A stretch of 64,000 bases of DNA from Paraburkholderia phenoliruptrix (GTDB lineage Bacteria > Pseudomonadota > Gammaproteobacteria > Burkholderiales > Burkholderiaceae). Below, piece by piece: positions 8,886 through 16,992 of the stretch. The stretch's first letter is position 1, and each line of letters opens with the position of its first letter. A program made the translations under genes and the position numbers. The stretch covers positions 62,001-126,000 of the forward strand of contig NZ_JAEUAV010000004.1 of NCBI RefSeq assembly GCF_019511605.1, read 5' to 3'. The notes below the pieces were generated by a model. That model made no database searches, was not told the DNA's origin, and saw only the letters and a list, made by a program, of their open reading frames with translations.

Positions 8886-9922
8886 CAGCGCTCCAGTTGT
8901 TCGAATTGGATGCGGGGGTCGACCCACACGTAGCAAAGATCGGAAACGAGCTTTGTCGCAAGGCCGATCAACGTGAAGAGATACAGCGTGCCGAGCACCA
9001 CCGGATAGTCGCGCCGCACGACCGATTCATACGACAGCAGGCCGAGACCGTCGAGCGAGAAAAGCGTTTCTATCAGCAGGCTGCCCGTGAAAAACGCGCC
9101 GATAAAGGCCGCGGGAAAGCCGACAATCAGCGGCAGCATCGCGTTGCGAAACACGTGCTTCCACAGCACGCGTTTTTCCGAAAGACCTTTCGCGCGCGCT
9201 GTCAGCACATACTGCTTGCGAATTTCGTCGAGGAAGGCATTTTTCGTGAGCATGGTGACGACCGCGAAACTGCCTATCACCGAGGCCGTGATCGGCAAGG
9301 CGATGTGCCACAAATAATCGAGAACCTTGCCTACCACGCTCAATTGCGCCCAGTTATCCGACGTGAGGTTGCGCAGCGGAAAAAGCTGCAGGAAAGTGCC
9401 TCCGCCGAACAGCACCAGCAGCAGCACGCCGAGCACGAAACCCGGAATGGCGTAGCCGATCAGCACAACGAGGCTCGTCGCGACGTCGAAGCGCGAGCCG
9501 TTGCGCACGGCTTTGGCAATGCCGAGCGGCACCGAGATCAGATAGGTGAGAAAAAACGTCCATAAGCCGATGCTGATCGACACCGGCAGCTTCGACACGA
9601 TCAGCGACCACACGCTCTGGTGGCGGAAATAACTCTGCCCCAGGTCGAAAGTCGCAAAGCGCTTGAGCATCAGCACATAGCGCTCGAGCGGCGGCTTGTC
9701 AAAACCGTACAGCGCCTTCAGTTGCGCTATCTGCTGCGCGTCCACGCCGTTGTGCGAGCGCAGACCGAATGGCACCGCGCCCTCGGCGCCCTTGCGCAGT
9801 TCGTGCTGCATCTGCTCGACAGGGCCGCCCGGCACGAACTGGATTACCACGAAGGTCAGCGTCAGCACGCCGAGCAACGTCGGGATCATCAGCAGCAGGC
9901 GTTTGAGAATGTAGCTCCACAT
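8885..9922 (-). CDS. yejB: Peptide ABC importer permease, first subunit
   Basis: A 345-residue permease of the DppB/OppB/YejB group. The first helix is LLLMIPTLLGVLTLTFVVIQFVPGG-like (about residues 9-30) with the family FVPGGPVEQM motif, and the coupling loop reads LTARAKGLSEKRVLWKHVFRNA. Five or six hydrophobic segments are visible. Its stop overlaps the start of yejE by 4 nt, and it starts about 64 nt after yejA, so all four yej genes form one operon. Confidence 0.95.
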   Translation of the reverse strand: MWSYILKRLLLMIPTLLGVLTLTFVVIQFVPGGPVEQMQHELRKGAEGAVPFGLRSHNGVDAQQIAQLKALYGFDKPPLERYVLMLKRFATFDLGQSYFRHQSVWSLIVSKLPVSISIGLWTFFLTYLISVPLGIAKAVRNGSRFDVATSLVVLIGYAIPGFVLGVLLLVLFGGGTFLQLFPLRNLTSDNWAQLSVVGKVLDYLWHIALPITASVIGSFAVVTMLTKNAFLDEIRKQYVLTARAKGLSEKRVLWKHVFRNAMLPLIVGFPAAFIGAFFTGSLLIETLFSLDGLGLLSYESVVRRDYPVVLGTLYLFTLIGLATKLVSDLCYVWVDPRIQFEQLER

Positions 9923-9986
9923 GGCGGGCGTTCCGTTGCGAGGGCGGTGATTGGATGACTATAGCGCGCGGCTTGCATGCAGCAGA

Positions 9987-11942
9987 TCACTGCGACTGAG
10001 CCCGGTTCGCCTGTTGCGGCTGTGCGAACCACCATGTCGACGTGATCCAGCCTTCTGCCCCATAGTACAGGGGCAGTGTTGCCGGCCACGCGAGCCCGCG
10101 CTTGAATGCGACACGGTGCGTCGCGCTGTACCAGTGCGGCACGACATAGTAGCCATGCATCAGCACGCGATCGAGGGCATGCGTCGCATCGAGCAGCTGC
10201 TCGCGCGTCTGCGCCTGCACGAGTGCGCGCAGGATCGCGTCCACCGCGGGCGACTTCAATCCGATCACGTTGTCCGAGCCATGAGTGTCCGCCGCCTTGC
10301 TGCCGAAGCGCTCGATCTGCTCGGAGCCCGGCACCTGCACGTCCGGCATGCGGATTGTCGTGGTGTCGAAGTCGAATGCGTCGAGGCGCTTCTGGTACAC
10401 CGCGAAATCTGCAACGCGAAAGGTCGCGGTTATGCCGAGCTTTTTCAGGTTGCGGATGAAGGTCGCGACGATCGGCTCCATTTGCGCCGCCGACCCCGAG
10501 TCGTCGAGTATCTCGAACTGAAAAGGTTCGCCCTTGGCGTTACGCAGCGCGCCGTCGCGGTAGGTCCAACCGGCCTCTTGCAACAACGCACGCGCTTGCA
10601 GCAGATTCGCGCGCAAAGAGCCTGGCGGATCGGTGTCGGGCTGCTTCGGCGGCGGGCCGAACACCGCCGGGTCGAGCTTCGCGCGCCACGGTTCGAGCAG
10701 CGCGAGCTCGCCCGGCGACGGCAGGCCCTTTGCCTGCAGATCCGTGTTGGCAAAGAAACTGTCGATGCGCGTGTACTGATTGAAGAACAACTGCCGGTTC
10801 AGCCACTCGAAGTCGAGCGCGAGATCGAGCGCCTTGCGCACGCGCACGTCCTGAAACAGCGGTCGCCGCGTGTTGAGCATGAAGCCCTGCATGCCCGTGC
10901 CGTTATGTTGCGGGAACACTTTCTTGATGAGCTCGCCGCTGTCGAACTTCTTGCCCACGTCGCGCCGCACCCAGTTGCGCGCCACATATTCGACCAGCGC
11001 GTCGTATTCGCCGGCCTTGAAGGCTTCGAGCCGCGCGACGCTATCGGAGTACAGCTTGTAGACGATGCGATCGAAGTTGTACATGCCGACGCGCACTGGC
11101 AACGCCGCGCCCCAGTACTCCGGATTGCGGCGATAGGTAATCGTACGCCCGTTGTCGTAGCTTTCGATCAGGTAGGGGCCGCTGCCAATCGGCTTTTCGA
11201 ACGCCAGTTGATCGAATGGAATGCGACTGCCGTCGGGCTTCATCCCCCACTTGCGAGAGAACACCGGCATGCCGCCTGCAAGCAACGGCAACTCGCGATT
11301 GCGTTGCTGAAATTCGAACCTTACCGTGTGCGGATCGACGACGACCGCGCGCGCAATCTGTCCGAAAATCGACATGAATTGCGGCGCAGCCTGCGGACTC
11401 TTGAGCGTGTCGAGCGAGTACTTGACGTCGCCCGCGGTAACGGGATCGCCATTGGAGAAACGCGCGCGCGGGTTGATATGGAAGGTGGTCGACAAGCCGT
11501 CGGCCGCGACCTTGATGTCGTCGGCGAGCAGCCCGTATGCGGAGGCCACTTCGTCGCTGCTGCCCGTCGTCAGACTCTCGAACAGCAGGTCTACGCCGGG
11601 CGCCGTATTGCCGCGCAACGTGAATGGATTGAATTTATCGAAGCTGGTGAGGCGGCTGGGATTGGCGAGCACGAGAGTGCCGCCCTTGGGCGCATCCGGG
11701 TTCACGTAGTCGAAATGCCTGAAGTCCGCCGGATACTTCGGCTCGCCGTATTGCGCGATTGCATAGACTGCGTGAGCGGCTGGCGCCGCAACCAGACCGG
11801 CGGCGACGAGCACACCGCCCAGCACCACGACGCCAGCTTTGCGCGATGAACCTGACACGACCGCCCTACCGACGCGCGAGACGCTTGAAACGACACGTTG
11901 AAGTGCACGAGGCGATGGAACCCGTCGCGAGCCAGTTGTCAT
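9987..11942 (-). CDS. yejA: Peptide ABC importer, periplasmic binding protein
   Basis: A 651-residue family 5 extracellular solute-binding protein, the YejA component that captures peptides (microcin C and others in enterobacteria) and delivers them to YejBE. The N-terminus is long: about 35 basic, Ser-rich residues, then a hydrophobic stretch (38-58) ending in an APAAHA cleavage site, then the mature start YAIAQYGEPKYPADF, typical of YejA. The start could be internal, as no strong ribosome site is seen before 11942. It is first in the operon. The true substrate in this organism is unknown. Confidence 0.93.
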   Translation of the reverse strand: MTTGSRRVPSPRALQRVVSSVSRVGRAVVSGSSRKAGVVVLGGVLVAAGLVAAPAAHAVYAIAQYGEPKYPADFRHFDYVNPDAPKGGTLVLANPSRLTSFDKFNPFTLRGNTAPGVDLLFESLTTGSSDEVASAYGLLADDIKVAADGLSTTFHINPRARFSNGDPVTAGDVKYSLDTLKSPQAAPQFMSIFGQIARAVVVDPHTVRFEFQQRNRELPLLAGGMPVFSRKWGMKPDGSRIPFDQLAFEKPIGSGPYLIESYDNGRTITYRRNPEYWGAALPVRVGMYNFDRIVYKLYSDSVARLEAFKAGEYDALVEYVARNWVRRDVGKKFDSGELIKKVFPQHNGTGMQGFMLNTRRPLFQDVRVRKALDLALDFEWLNRQLFFNQYTRIDSFFANTDLQAKGLPSPGELALLEPWRAKLDPAVFGPPPKQPDTDPPGSLRANLLQARALLQEAGWTYRDGALRNAKGEPFQFEILDDSGSAAQMEPIVATFIRNLKKLGITATFRVADFAVYQKRLDAFDFDTTTIRMPDVQVPGSEQIERFGSKAADTHGSDNVIGLKSPAVDAILRALVQAQTREQLLDATHALDRVLMHGYYVVPHWYSATHRVAFKRGLAWPATLPLYYGAEGWITSTWWFAQPQQANRAQSQ

Positions 11943-12048
11943 AAGCGCCTTGGTGGTCAGTGGACAATTCGTGGTGAAGGGATTCTACCCAATAAATCCG
12001 CCCGAACCGTCAGCGCGTCTGGCCGGCAGGCCGACTCGCGAGGCCATG

Positions 12049-12073
12049 AAAAAGCCGCCCTTTCGGGCGGCTT
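12049..12073 (-). terminator. Terminator of the small PXPV-type gene
   Basis: On the minus strand AGCCGCCC, loop GAAA and GGGCGGCT are followed by TTTTC. It lies 31 nt beyond the stop of the small secreted protein. Confidence 0.85.
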
Positions 12074-12103
12074 CTGTCTGCGCTGATGAATCTTTGCTGC
12101 GGC

Positions 12104-12451
12104 TTAGTGCCAGCCACGGCCGTGATCGTAGTGATCGCGGCGATAGTCGTAACGACCCGGCGGATGATGACGATACCAGTCGTCGCGTGCCCAGTAGCGA
12201 CGGCCGTCCCAATAGCGGTCGCCGTGCCAGCCGATCACGATGGCGGGAGCACCGTAGTAGACGGGCGCGGGCTGGTACACCACCGGCGGCGGAGGCGGAG
12301 GCGGCGGGGCATAAACCGGAGCGGGCGCCACATATACGGGCGCGGGAATGCCAATATTTACCCCGATGTTGACCCCGCCGGCCATTGCTGCACCCGACGC
12401 GCTCAACGCCGCAGTCCCGAGAAGAAGCAGAACAAAACGAGCGGACTTCAT
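12104..12451 (-). CDS. Small secreted Gly/Pro/Tyr-rich protein (PXPV-repeat type)
   Basis: A 115-residue protein with a clear signal peptide (residues 1-24, ending AMA-GG). The mature part begins with a short repeat GVNIGVNIG, then PAPVYVAPAPVYAPPPPP, a proline run, and a C-terminal part rich in Tyr, Arg, His, Asp and Trp (RYWDGRRYWARDDWYRHHPPG). The P-x-P-V units resemble the short PXPV repeats known from secreted Burkholderia proteins. No catalytic motif is seen; a structural or envelope role is possible but unproven. It has its own terminator and a TATATT (complement of 12485-12490) upstream. Confidence 0.8.
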   Translation of the reverse strand: MKSARFVLLLLGTAALSASGAAMAGGVNIGVNIGIPAPVYVAPAPVYAPPPPPPPPVVYQPAPVYYGAPAIVIGWHGDRYWDGRRYWARDDWYRHHPPGRYDYRRDHYDHGRGWH

Positions 12452-12928
12452 CGATCACCCTTGGAAGAATGTGTGGTTGGCGGAAATATAGCGCAAGGCG
12501 GCGCGCGGCGTATTTCAACTTTGTAATAACTGATGCATAAGATCGCAGCCGGGGCGAGAAGTTACTTTCCGTTACATTCCTGCGATGGCATCGCAACAGG
12601 CGCAGCGACTGAGGGAGGCTGTGCTACCGTGTCCGCCTTGGGGCATTTATTGCGTCGACACGACGGCAATTAATTTCGGAAACCGAATCAAAATAGTACT
12701 GGCGCCGCCTTGAAGCCGAATATTGCCGGCGGTTGGCCGGTCACGGAGATTATTCACGCACTGCGGCTCAGTCGTGCATCCATATCGTTCCGACCGACAT
12801 GGAGTGCTGCAAGCGCTCACCAGCGCATTTCAAACGGCGACATGCCGCTACTCCTATTCGACAGCGAATACCAATGCGAGATTTTTCCATTGGTTTATCT
12901 GGAGCGCCTTGCGAAAGCCGAACGAAGT
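12452..12928. other. Intergenic region without supported gene
   Basis: 477 bp between the start of the small secreted protein gene and the methyltransferase stop. It contains a stretch of lower GC near 12650-12700. Short open frames on the plus strand (from about 12710) have no recognisable domain and run into the methyltransferase antisense strand. I see no gene or RNA that I can support. Confidence 0.5.
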
Positions 12929-13555
12929 TCAGCGATGTGCAATGCGCTTCTCGAAGGCCAGCCGCGTCCAACTGACACCGACGCGCCGATTGCCTGGCTG
13001 AACCGATGGGACGGACAATTGCAAAACGGTTTCAAGACCTGATGCTCGCGCAAGTCCGATTGTCTCCTGCGCGCAGACGTCGAACATGCGACGCCCCTCA
13101 GGGACAGGTCCGTGACGAAGAGACATAATCAGCCTTCCGCCATCCCGTAGCAGGCCGCTCACGCGTGGCATCGCACGGCAACGCTGCTCGTGATCCAGGT
13201 GCATCCACACAGCAGTGAGCATCACAAGATCAAATGTTTCCTGCCTTGAGCGGACGATCGTGAGATCGGGCAGGCTGTCGTCGATCCACTCGACGCGCGA
13301 CGACCGGTGCTGATCGCTGGCCGCGCTGCGCAGTTCGTCTACGGGTTCCACGGCGAGGACCGTGTGGCCCATCGCGGCCAACGCCGCTGCATCGGTTCCG
13401 ACTCCAGCGCCGACGTCGAGAACGCGGGACGGCACGGTCGGCAACAGGTGCAAAACCGGCGCATGATGATCCGCGAATGAAATGCCCCGCCACTGCCGGA
13501 TAAGAGCGCCCGCCTCTTCCGCGTAGCCTTCCGTTCCGCTGACGTTATTGGACAT
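12929..13555 (-). CDS. Class I SAM-dependent methyltransferase
   Basis: A 208-residue Rossmann-type methyltransferase. Motif I is VLDVGAGVGTDAAALA (residues 45-60), the acidic end of strand 2 is VLAVEPVDELR, and the post-I and motif II region is TFDLVMLTAVWMHL with LLRDGGRLIMSLRHGP after it. This pattern matches small-molecule methyltransferases of the Methyltransf_11/12 type. The substrate is unknown. It stands alone between two gene-free regions, in the accessory part of the window. Confidence 0.88.
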   Translation of the reverse strand: MSNNVSGTEGYAEEAGALIRQWRGISFADHHAPVLHLLPTVPSRVLDVGAGVGTDAAALAAMGHTVLAVEPVDELRSAASDQHRSSRVEWIDDSLPDLTIVRSRQETFDLVMLTAVWMHLDHEQRCRAMPRVSGLLRDGGRLIMSLRHGPVPEGRRMFDVCAQETIGLARASGLETVLQLSVPSVQPGNRRVGVSWTRLAFEKRIAHR

Positions 13556-13990
13556 TGTTGGACCTCCCGTTGTGCACGTCGCCGCACGGCCGATCTACCG
13601 CACCCGGCAAGCCGTGCAAAGCACGCCGCTTGATGGCAAACCAACGGCTGCGGCGGGCCACGGGCGGCCGGGCGTTACTCCGGCTGCTATGCGCACGCCA
13701 CTGTGTCGGGCGATTTTTCCGACCATACGCTGGCGAGTGACGCGCGCCTTCACACCTGTAAGACGGGCACCCGTGGGATATCTATTGTGCGCCGATTTCG
13801 GCGGAGGTGAGCCGGGTTCGATTGGAGTGCGCGTCGATCGCGCGTAGCGCTCAATGGCCACTTATCGGAATTCTCATCGAGCCGTTAGTGAGCTTTGGTT
13901 GAACTGTTATCCGCCCTCTTGTCCAGTTCTTGTCCAGCCGTTATTGAGCGACTATCGATCACTTGTCGAACTCGTGCCGCCACCGCATCA
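13556..13990. other. Intergenic region without supported gene
   Basis: 435 bp upstream of the methyltransferase and downstream of the tetR stop. No frame with recognisable protein content, no tRNA-like fold and no clear terminator was seen. Confidence 0.45.
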
Positions 13991-14578
13991 CTATGCGTCG
14001 CCGCCTTGCGCGAGTATCAGGTCCAGCGCACCGGAGACAATTGAGCGAGCAAGCGCAGGCTCGTCGACGCAGCGTGCCAACGTGACCGCGCCGACGATAG
14101 TCGCGACAATGCCAAGCGCGAGCGTTTCGTTTCTGCCCGCAAGCGTCTGCGCTATCCGCGCCGCGAGCGCGTGCACATAGCGCGTCAAGCCTTCGCGCAC
14201 TTCTGGTGCCGCATGACGCGCCTCACCGGCGAGCGAACATAACGCGCAGCCCGCGCCGGGATTCTTGATATGGCGATCGCTGAGGAACAGCTCGGCGATC
14301 ACCCGCAGCGGCTCTTTCTTCGCAGAACCACCTGCACCCGCCGATGACATCGCCTGTGCGACACGTTGTTCGCTCTGCTCCATTGCGTATTGCAGCGCCT
14401 CGACGATCAGCGCGTCACGCGACGCGAAGTGCCCATAGAACGCGCCATGCGTCAGCCCCGCTTGCCGCATGGTGTCGGCCACGCCGAGCGAGTCGATACC
14501 CTCTTCCCGGATTTGCCGCGCGGCTGTTTCCAGCACACGCCGACGGCTCTCTGCCTTTTGCGCCTGCGAATAGCCCAT
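13991..14578 (-). CDS. TetR-family repressor
   Basis: A 195-residue regulator. The N-terminal helix-turn-helix spans about residues 8-55, with GVADTMRQAGLTHGAFYGHF as the recognition region, very typical of TetR proteins. The C-terminal ligand domain contains CALCSLAGEARHAAPEVRE, seen in regulators of redox or electrophile response, but the ligand is not known. ATG at 14578 is chosen because AAGGGG lies 7 nt upstream; an ATG at 14596 would sit on that site. It is divergent from the SDR gene, and the 14-bp inverted repeat between them is the likely operator for both. Confidence 0.92.
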   Translation of the reverse strand: MGYSQAQKAESRRRVLETAARQIREEGIDSLGVADTMRQAGLTHGAFYGHFASRDALIVEALQYAMEQSEQRVAQAMSSAGAGGSAKKEPLRVIAELFLSDRHIKNPGAGCALCSLAGEARHAAPEVREGLTRYVHALAARIAQTLAGRNETLALGIVATIVGAVTLARCVDEPALARSIVSGALDLILAQGGDA

Positions 14579-14589
14579 TACGTCACCCC

Positions 14590-14653
14590 TTGACATTCTG
14601 CATGATGATTATAATACTGAAAACGTGCATGATGATCAACATGCAGAATGTCA
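14590..14653. promoter_or_regulatory. Divergent promoter and TetR operator (inverted repeat)
   Basis: Perfect 14-bp arms TGACATTCTGCATG (14591-14604) and CATGCAGAATGTCA (14640-14653) flank the promoters. Inside, TGCATGATGAT occurs twice in direct orientation (14599-14609 and 14626-14636). For the SDR gene, TTGACA (14590-14595) and TAATAC (14612-14617) have a 16-nt spacer. For tetR, TTGATC (complement of 14634-14639) and TATTAT (complement of 14611-14616) have a 17-nt spacer. A repressor bound here would block both. Confidence 0.75.
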
Positions 14654-14746
14654 GGACGACAATGTCCCCAAGGGATGTCCGCACGCGGCGGCAAATTCGC
14701 CGTTCAACCGTTTTCAGGCGCCAGGCGGCGCCGCTGAAGGAGAGAA

Positions 14747-15526
14747 ATGATGCGTTTCACAGGAAAAACCGCGTTGATAACCGGTGGCAACAGCGGCATC
14801 GGTTTCGTGACGGCAAGGCGGCTGATTGCCGAGGGCGGACGAGCGGTAATCACCGGACGCGATCGCGCCAAACTGGACCAGGCAGTCGCGGAGTTGGGTG
14901 AAAACGCGCTGGGTGTGCAGGCCAATCTGGACAACGAAGCTGAAATCGAAGCACTGTTCGAACAGATCAGGAGTACGTTCGGTTCGCTCGACATCGTATT
15001 CGCGAACGCCGGCATTTCGGGCCCGACGCCGCTCGGCAACACCAGAGCCGCCGCGTTTGAAGCCATCTTGCGCACCAATCTCACGGCAGTGTTTCTGACC
15101 GTGCAGGGCGCGTTGCCGCTAATGAGCGCCGGTGGCGCCGTCGTGTTGAATGGCTCGGTGATGCGCGAGCTCGGCTCTCCCGGATCGTCGGCTTACTCCG
15201 CGACCAAGGCGGGCATCACGGGTATGGCCAAGGTATTCGCGTCGGAACTCGTGGAGCGCGGGATACGTGTCAATACGGTCATTCCTGGAGGCACGCGCAC
15301 GCCGATCTGGACACGCGGCGCACGCGAAGGCGCGACGCTCGACGGCACCGAGCAGGCACTTGGCCCGCGCATTCCGATGGGACGTCTTGCGACGCCTGAA
15401 GAGGTGTCGGCAGCGGTGTTGTTTCTCGCCTCGGACGACGCGTCCGGCATGACGGGCGCGGAGATCGTCGTGGATGGCGGGACGACCGGCGCGCCTTGGG
15501 GGGCGGCGGTTTTCGGCAGAGTGTGA
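14747..15526 (+). CDS. SDR-family NAD(P)-dependent oxidoreductase
   Basis: A 259-residue classical short-chain dehydrogenase/reductase. Cofactor motif TGGNSGIG (12-19), structural NAG (87-89), catalytic Asn111, Ser137, Tyr150 and Lys154 (YSATK) are all present, as is the C-terminal GAEIVVDGG. ITGRDR after strand 2 suggests NADP preference. The ribosome site GAAGGAGAG precedes two adjacent ATG codons at 14747 and 14750; either may be used. It is divergent from tetR and probably controlled by it. The carbonyl or alcohol substrate is unknown. Confidence 0.93.
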   Translation: MMRFTGKTALITGGNSGIGFVTARRLIAEGGRAVITGRDRAKLDQAVAELGENALGVQANLDNEAEIEALFEQIRSTFGSLDIVFANAGISGPTPLGNTRAAAFEAILRTNLTAVFLTVQGALPLMSAGGAVVLNGSVMRELGSPGSSAYSATKAGITGMAKVFASELVERGIRVNTVIPGGTRTPIWTRGAREGATLDGTEQALGPRIPMGRLATPEEVSAAVLFLASDDASGMTGAEIVVDGGTTGAPWGAAVFGRV

Positions 15527-15589
15527 GCTCGATGGCAGCTGCTTTTGGATTGAGTTGACCGATGGTGCACGCTTTCGCCGATGATCGAA

Positions 15590-15672
15590 CAATGAGCCGT
15601 GCATGTCACGTCAAACTGAGCCGTCAAAAGCTGGCCGCTGAATTGCCGCCAGCCGAAACGACCGGCTCAGTC
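15590..15672. repeat. Repeated GAGCC-type motifs, possible IS21-like end remnant
   Basis: The motifs AATGAGCCGTGC, AACTGAGCCGTCAAAAG and, inverted, CCGGCTCAGT occur within 80 bp. Repeated 'GGCTCAGTTTTGA'-like units are familiar from ends of IS21-type elements, and this stretch borders the vgrG island. No transposase gene is left. The interpretation is tentative. Confidence 0.25.
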
Positions 15673-15683
15673 CTCGACGCTCG

Positions 15684-15708
15684 AATGAAAGCCCCGCCGA
15701 AGCGGGGC
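15684..15708 (-). terminator. Terminator of the vgrG operon
   Basis: On the minus strand GCCCCGC, loop TTCG and GCGGGGC are followed by TTTCATTC. It lies 33 nt past the stop of the last gene of the vgrG module. Confidence 0.75.
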
Positions 15709-15740
15709 AGCGGTCAGCACCTACGGAATCACGCGAACGC

Positions 15741-16991
15741 TCACCAGGTACGCTTTTTCAGGGTATAGGCATAGAGTCCGTACTGCGTGTTGGTGGCTGC
15801 GTCGAAATAGACCCCTTGCGTAATCCCGTCGTCAGTCTCGCTCCATGATTTGCCATAGTCCTTGCTGGCGAGCGTTATATCACGCGGTGCGCCTTCGCCA
15901 CTGGCATCTGTCGCATACACAAGCAGCACGCCACGCCGGCCAACGCTGATACCCTCCAGCATCAGGCGCGCATCGAACGTATGAAGCTGTTCGACTGTCT
16001 GGGTGCCACAATTCCCCCACGTCGATAGCGCTCCTGTACGCCGCCCGTTGTCGTTCGGGTCCTCTATTATATTGGCTGGCTTTCCGAGCCTGGATAGTGC
16101 ATAGACCGCATAGCTGTAGTCGGGCGGCACCGGCTCCGACCTGAGGGAGACGACAACCTGGTCAGGGAGCTTTACATCAGGCTCGAACGCCTCACTATCC
16201 CATTTCAGCCGGTCAACGAGGCTTTCAGGCTGAATTTCCTCGATCTCTTCCGGCACATAGTAGGCAACGCGCAATATCCCATCCGGCCCAAGGTCCACGG
16301 CATCAAAGGTTTTCCTCGGCTCGGCACGGTCAGTAGCGCCAGGCGGCACGGGGATTGCCTTCCAGGTTCGTCCCCCGTCTGCCGTCCGCCATACGCTCGG
16401 TCCCCAGCCAATTGCGTAACCCCGTTCAGGATCAAGGAAAAATAGCTGGCCGATATACCGGTTCTCTGGCCAGTCAAGTTGCGTCCAGTTCCTGCCGCCG
16501 TCGCGCGAGCGCCAGAGTTTCGTGATATGCGGCGCTGGACCTGTCTCATGATCGGCGCGTTTGTAATCCATCCAGTCCGTACTGACATACTGCGTGCTCC
16601 AGTCCTTCGAATACCACCAGGCCGCATCCTGTCCCGGTTGCTGGAAGTAACGCGTTAACCCGCCGTCAACTGTGCCGCGAAAAAAAGCAACGGTGCCCCG
16701 ATTAAGTCGCTCACTGGAATTGTTCATCCACGCTTCGCTAGGCTCAGCGTATTCAGGGTCCTTTCGCTGGTTGACGGGCTTGAATGTAATCTCTGGACCA
16801 GCGATTTTGAGACTGATAACCTCGTTTCCGTTGATCCTGGCGTCGCCGCCGCCATACGGCCTGTCGTTCTTCATGAACGTCGTCGACAGGGTCTGCCATC
16901 CTGGAGTTGTCATGCTGTGGTACCCGTAGGTTGCGAGAGCGACCAGCAGAAGGCCGCCGACGATAGTTGTCCTGCGCCTGGGCGTCCGCAT
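15741..16991 (-). CDS. Membrane-anchored Asp-box protein, candidate T6SS immunity protein
   Basis: I do not recognise a named family. The 416-residue protein starts with a basic segment (MRTPRRR) and one hydrophobic helix (about 10-24) with no clear cleavage site, so it is probably held in the inner membrane with its bulk in the periplasm. It has three Asp-box motifs S/T-x-D-x-G-x-x-W at 162-169 (SRDGGRNW), 203-210 (TADGGRTW) and 376-383 (SKDYGKSW), which normally mark beta-propeller blades as in sialidase-like folds. Its ATG lies one base past the stop of the upstream gene, so the two are co-translated. The location behind vgrG and a putative effector suggests an immunity function; this is inference. 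Confidence 0.7.
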   Translation of the reverse strand: MRTPRRRTTIVGGLLLVALATYGYHSMTTPGWQTLSTTFMKNDRPYGGGDARINGNEVISLKIAGPEITFKPVNQRKDPEYAEPSEAWMNNSSERLNRGTVAFFRGTVDGGLTRYFQQPGQDAAWWYSKDWSTQYVSTDWMDYKRADHETGPAPHITKLWRSRDGGRNWTQLDWPENRYIGQLFFLDPERGYAIGWGPSVWRTADGGRTWKAIPVPPGATDRAEPRKTFDAVDLGPDGILRVAYYVPEEIEEIQPESLVDRLKWDSEAFEPDVKLPDQVVVSLRSEPVPPDYSYAVYALSRLGKPANIIEDPNDNGRRTGALSTWGNCGTQTVEQLHTFDARLMLEGISVGRRGVLLVYATDASGEGAPRDITLASKDYGKSWSETDDGITQGVYFDAATNTQYGLYAYTLKKRTW

Positions 16992-16992
16992 G

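Noticed and set aside
9951..11849. Plus-strand open frame of over 600 codons
   Set aside because: It is antisense to yejA, whose protein is clearly recognisable. Long antisense frames are expected in GC-rich DNA; the predicted sequence is Arg/His/Gln-rich noise.
12710..13042. Open frame of 110 codons on the plus strand
   Set aside because: It has no recognised domain, no clear ribosome site, and overlaps the 3' end of the methyltransferase gene in antisense.
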